Part shown: positions 63,483 through 64,000 of the stretch, one piece after another
How the letters are laid out: every line of letters starts with the position of its first letter
Position numbering within the stretch: the stretch's first letter is position 1
DNA from: an uncultured Marinomonas sp.
GTDB lineage: Bacteria > Pseudomonadota > Gammaproteobacteria > Pseudomonadales > Marinomonadaceae
Length of the DNA: 64,000 nt
Assembly (NCBI GenBank): GCA_947493575.1
Contig: CANLRQ010000010.1
Location: 1-64,000 of the forward strand
Direction of reading: 5' to 3'
Translations under genes and position numbers: made by a program
Notes under the pieces: generated by a model
What the model was told of the DNA's origin: nothing
Seen by the model: the letters and a program-made list of their open reading frames with translations, nothing else
The model's database searches: none

Positions 63483-64000
63483 ATGAAAGTATACATTATC
63501 GATAATTATGACTCTTTTACTTACAACCTGTATCAATATATAGGTGAGATATTAACGAGTGAAAAAAATCGTGGTCAGATAAACGACTTCCAAGTAATAG
63601 TGAAACGAAATGATGACTTTGTTTTAGATGATCTTCAGGATGCGGATCGCATTATTATATCTCCTGGCCCAGGCTCACCAGAAGATGAATCGTATTTTGG
63701 TAAATGCGCAGAAGTTATTAAGGTATTGGGAAAAACCATTCCATTGATGGGGGTGTGCTTAGGCATGCAAGGTATTGTTCATGTTTTTGGTGGGAAGGTT
63801 ATTAAAGCTACGCTGCCAATGCATGGAAAAACCAGTCCGATTCAACAAGATGGTCACGGTATTTTTAAGGATATTCCTGATCAACTTGAAGTCATGCGGT
63901 ATCATTCTTTAGTTGCGGAAAATGAAAGCTTTCCTGATGTTTTAAATGTCACGGCAGCCGTTGGAAGTTTATCTGAGAAAGACTTTAGTTGCTTGAATAC
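63483..64000 (+). CDS. trpG: Anthranilate synthase component II, partial
   Basis: Glutamine amidotransferase subunit, cut by the window end after about 172 residues. It begins MKVYIIDNYDSFTYNLYQYI. The oxyanion loop is ISPGPGSPEDE, the catalytic cysteine lies in MGVCLGMQGIVHVFGG, and HGKTSPI follows. The catalytic His-Glu pair should lie beyond the edge. The TrpG insert after residue 25 (EILTSEKNRGQINDFQ) is longer than in E. coli. It starts 14 bases after trpE and is in the same operon. Confidence 0.92.
   Translation, partial: MKVYIIDNYDSFTYNLYQYIGEILTSEKNRGQINDFQVIVKRNDDFVLDDLQDADRIIISPGPGSPEDESYFGKCAEVIKVLGKTIPLMGVCLGMQGIVHVFGGKVIKATLPMHGKTSPIQQDGHGIFKDIPDQLEVMRYHSLVAENESFPDVLNVTAAVGSLSEKDFSCLN

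Overview
The window looks like chromosomal DNA of a marine gammaproteobacterium close to Marinomonas (Oceanospirillales). This rests on the AT-rich composition, a full Mrp-type Na+/H+ antiporter cluster, the order crc/pyrE-slmA-argB-dut-coaBC-radC-rpmB-rpmG-mutM, and protein sequences that read as members of that group. The genus is an inference; no database search was possible. No tRNA, rRNA, CRISPR array or intact prophage was seen.

Layout. 1-6.6 kb: a GFA-fold protein, an exported hypothetical protein, then a minus-strand operon for the branched-chain 2-oxoacid dehydrogenase (bkdA1-bkdA2-bkdB) with a Hanks-type protein kinase 12 bases behind it. 6.6-7.6 kb: a repeat-rich spacer around a glutaredoxin gene whose 3' end is overwritten by a miniature element. 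7.6-22 kb: a galactoside catabolic island. An IclR regulator and an ABC ATPase face two permeases, a GH36 alpha-galactosidase, all steps of the De Ley-Doudoroff galactose route (dehydrogenase, lactonase, dehydratase, KDGal kinase, KDPGal aldolase), a GH42 beta-galactosidase and the solute-binding protein. Both promoter regions carry the same 15-bp box. The predicted logic is import of galactosides, cytoplasmic hydrolysis, oxidation of galactose to galactonate, and cleavage to pyruvate plus glyceraldehyde 3-phosphate.

22-29 kb: an unusual five-gene signalling run: a periplasmic 5'-nucleotidase-like protein that has lost its metal ligands, a membrane diguanylate cyclase, a CofD/YvcK-like protein, a receiver-CheC-like response regulator and a PAS protein with a ruined GGDEF motif. 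This is the best candidate for an undescribed system. 29-33 kb: a hexose-phosphate mutarotase and a polar amino-acid ABC transporter. 33-41 kb: the conserved crc/pyrE to mutM block. 41-49 kb: a nucleoside uptake and salvage operon (BMP-family binding protein, ATPase, two permeases, cdd, purine nucleoside phosphorylase, deoC, deoB). 49.7-56.5 kb: a DUF547 protein and the mrpAB-C-D-E-F-G antiporter. 56.8-61 kb: a SulP transporter, a small exported protein and the ABC-F protein YbiT. 61.2-61.8 kb: a decayed insertion sequence. 61.8-64 kb: trpR-trpE-trpG, with a promoter carrying a Trp-operator-like palindrome; trpG runs off the end.

Two families of miniature inverted-repeat elements are scattered through the gaps. 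Family 1 (ends GAGACCTTTGCACGA) has one full copy and five partial or degenerate ones. Family 2 is about 64 bp with IS5-like ends, and has two copies plus one end beside the decayed transposase. Several begin exactly at the stop codon of the preceding gene.
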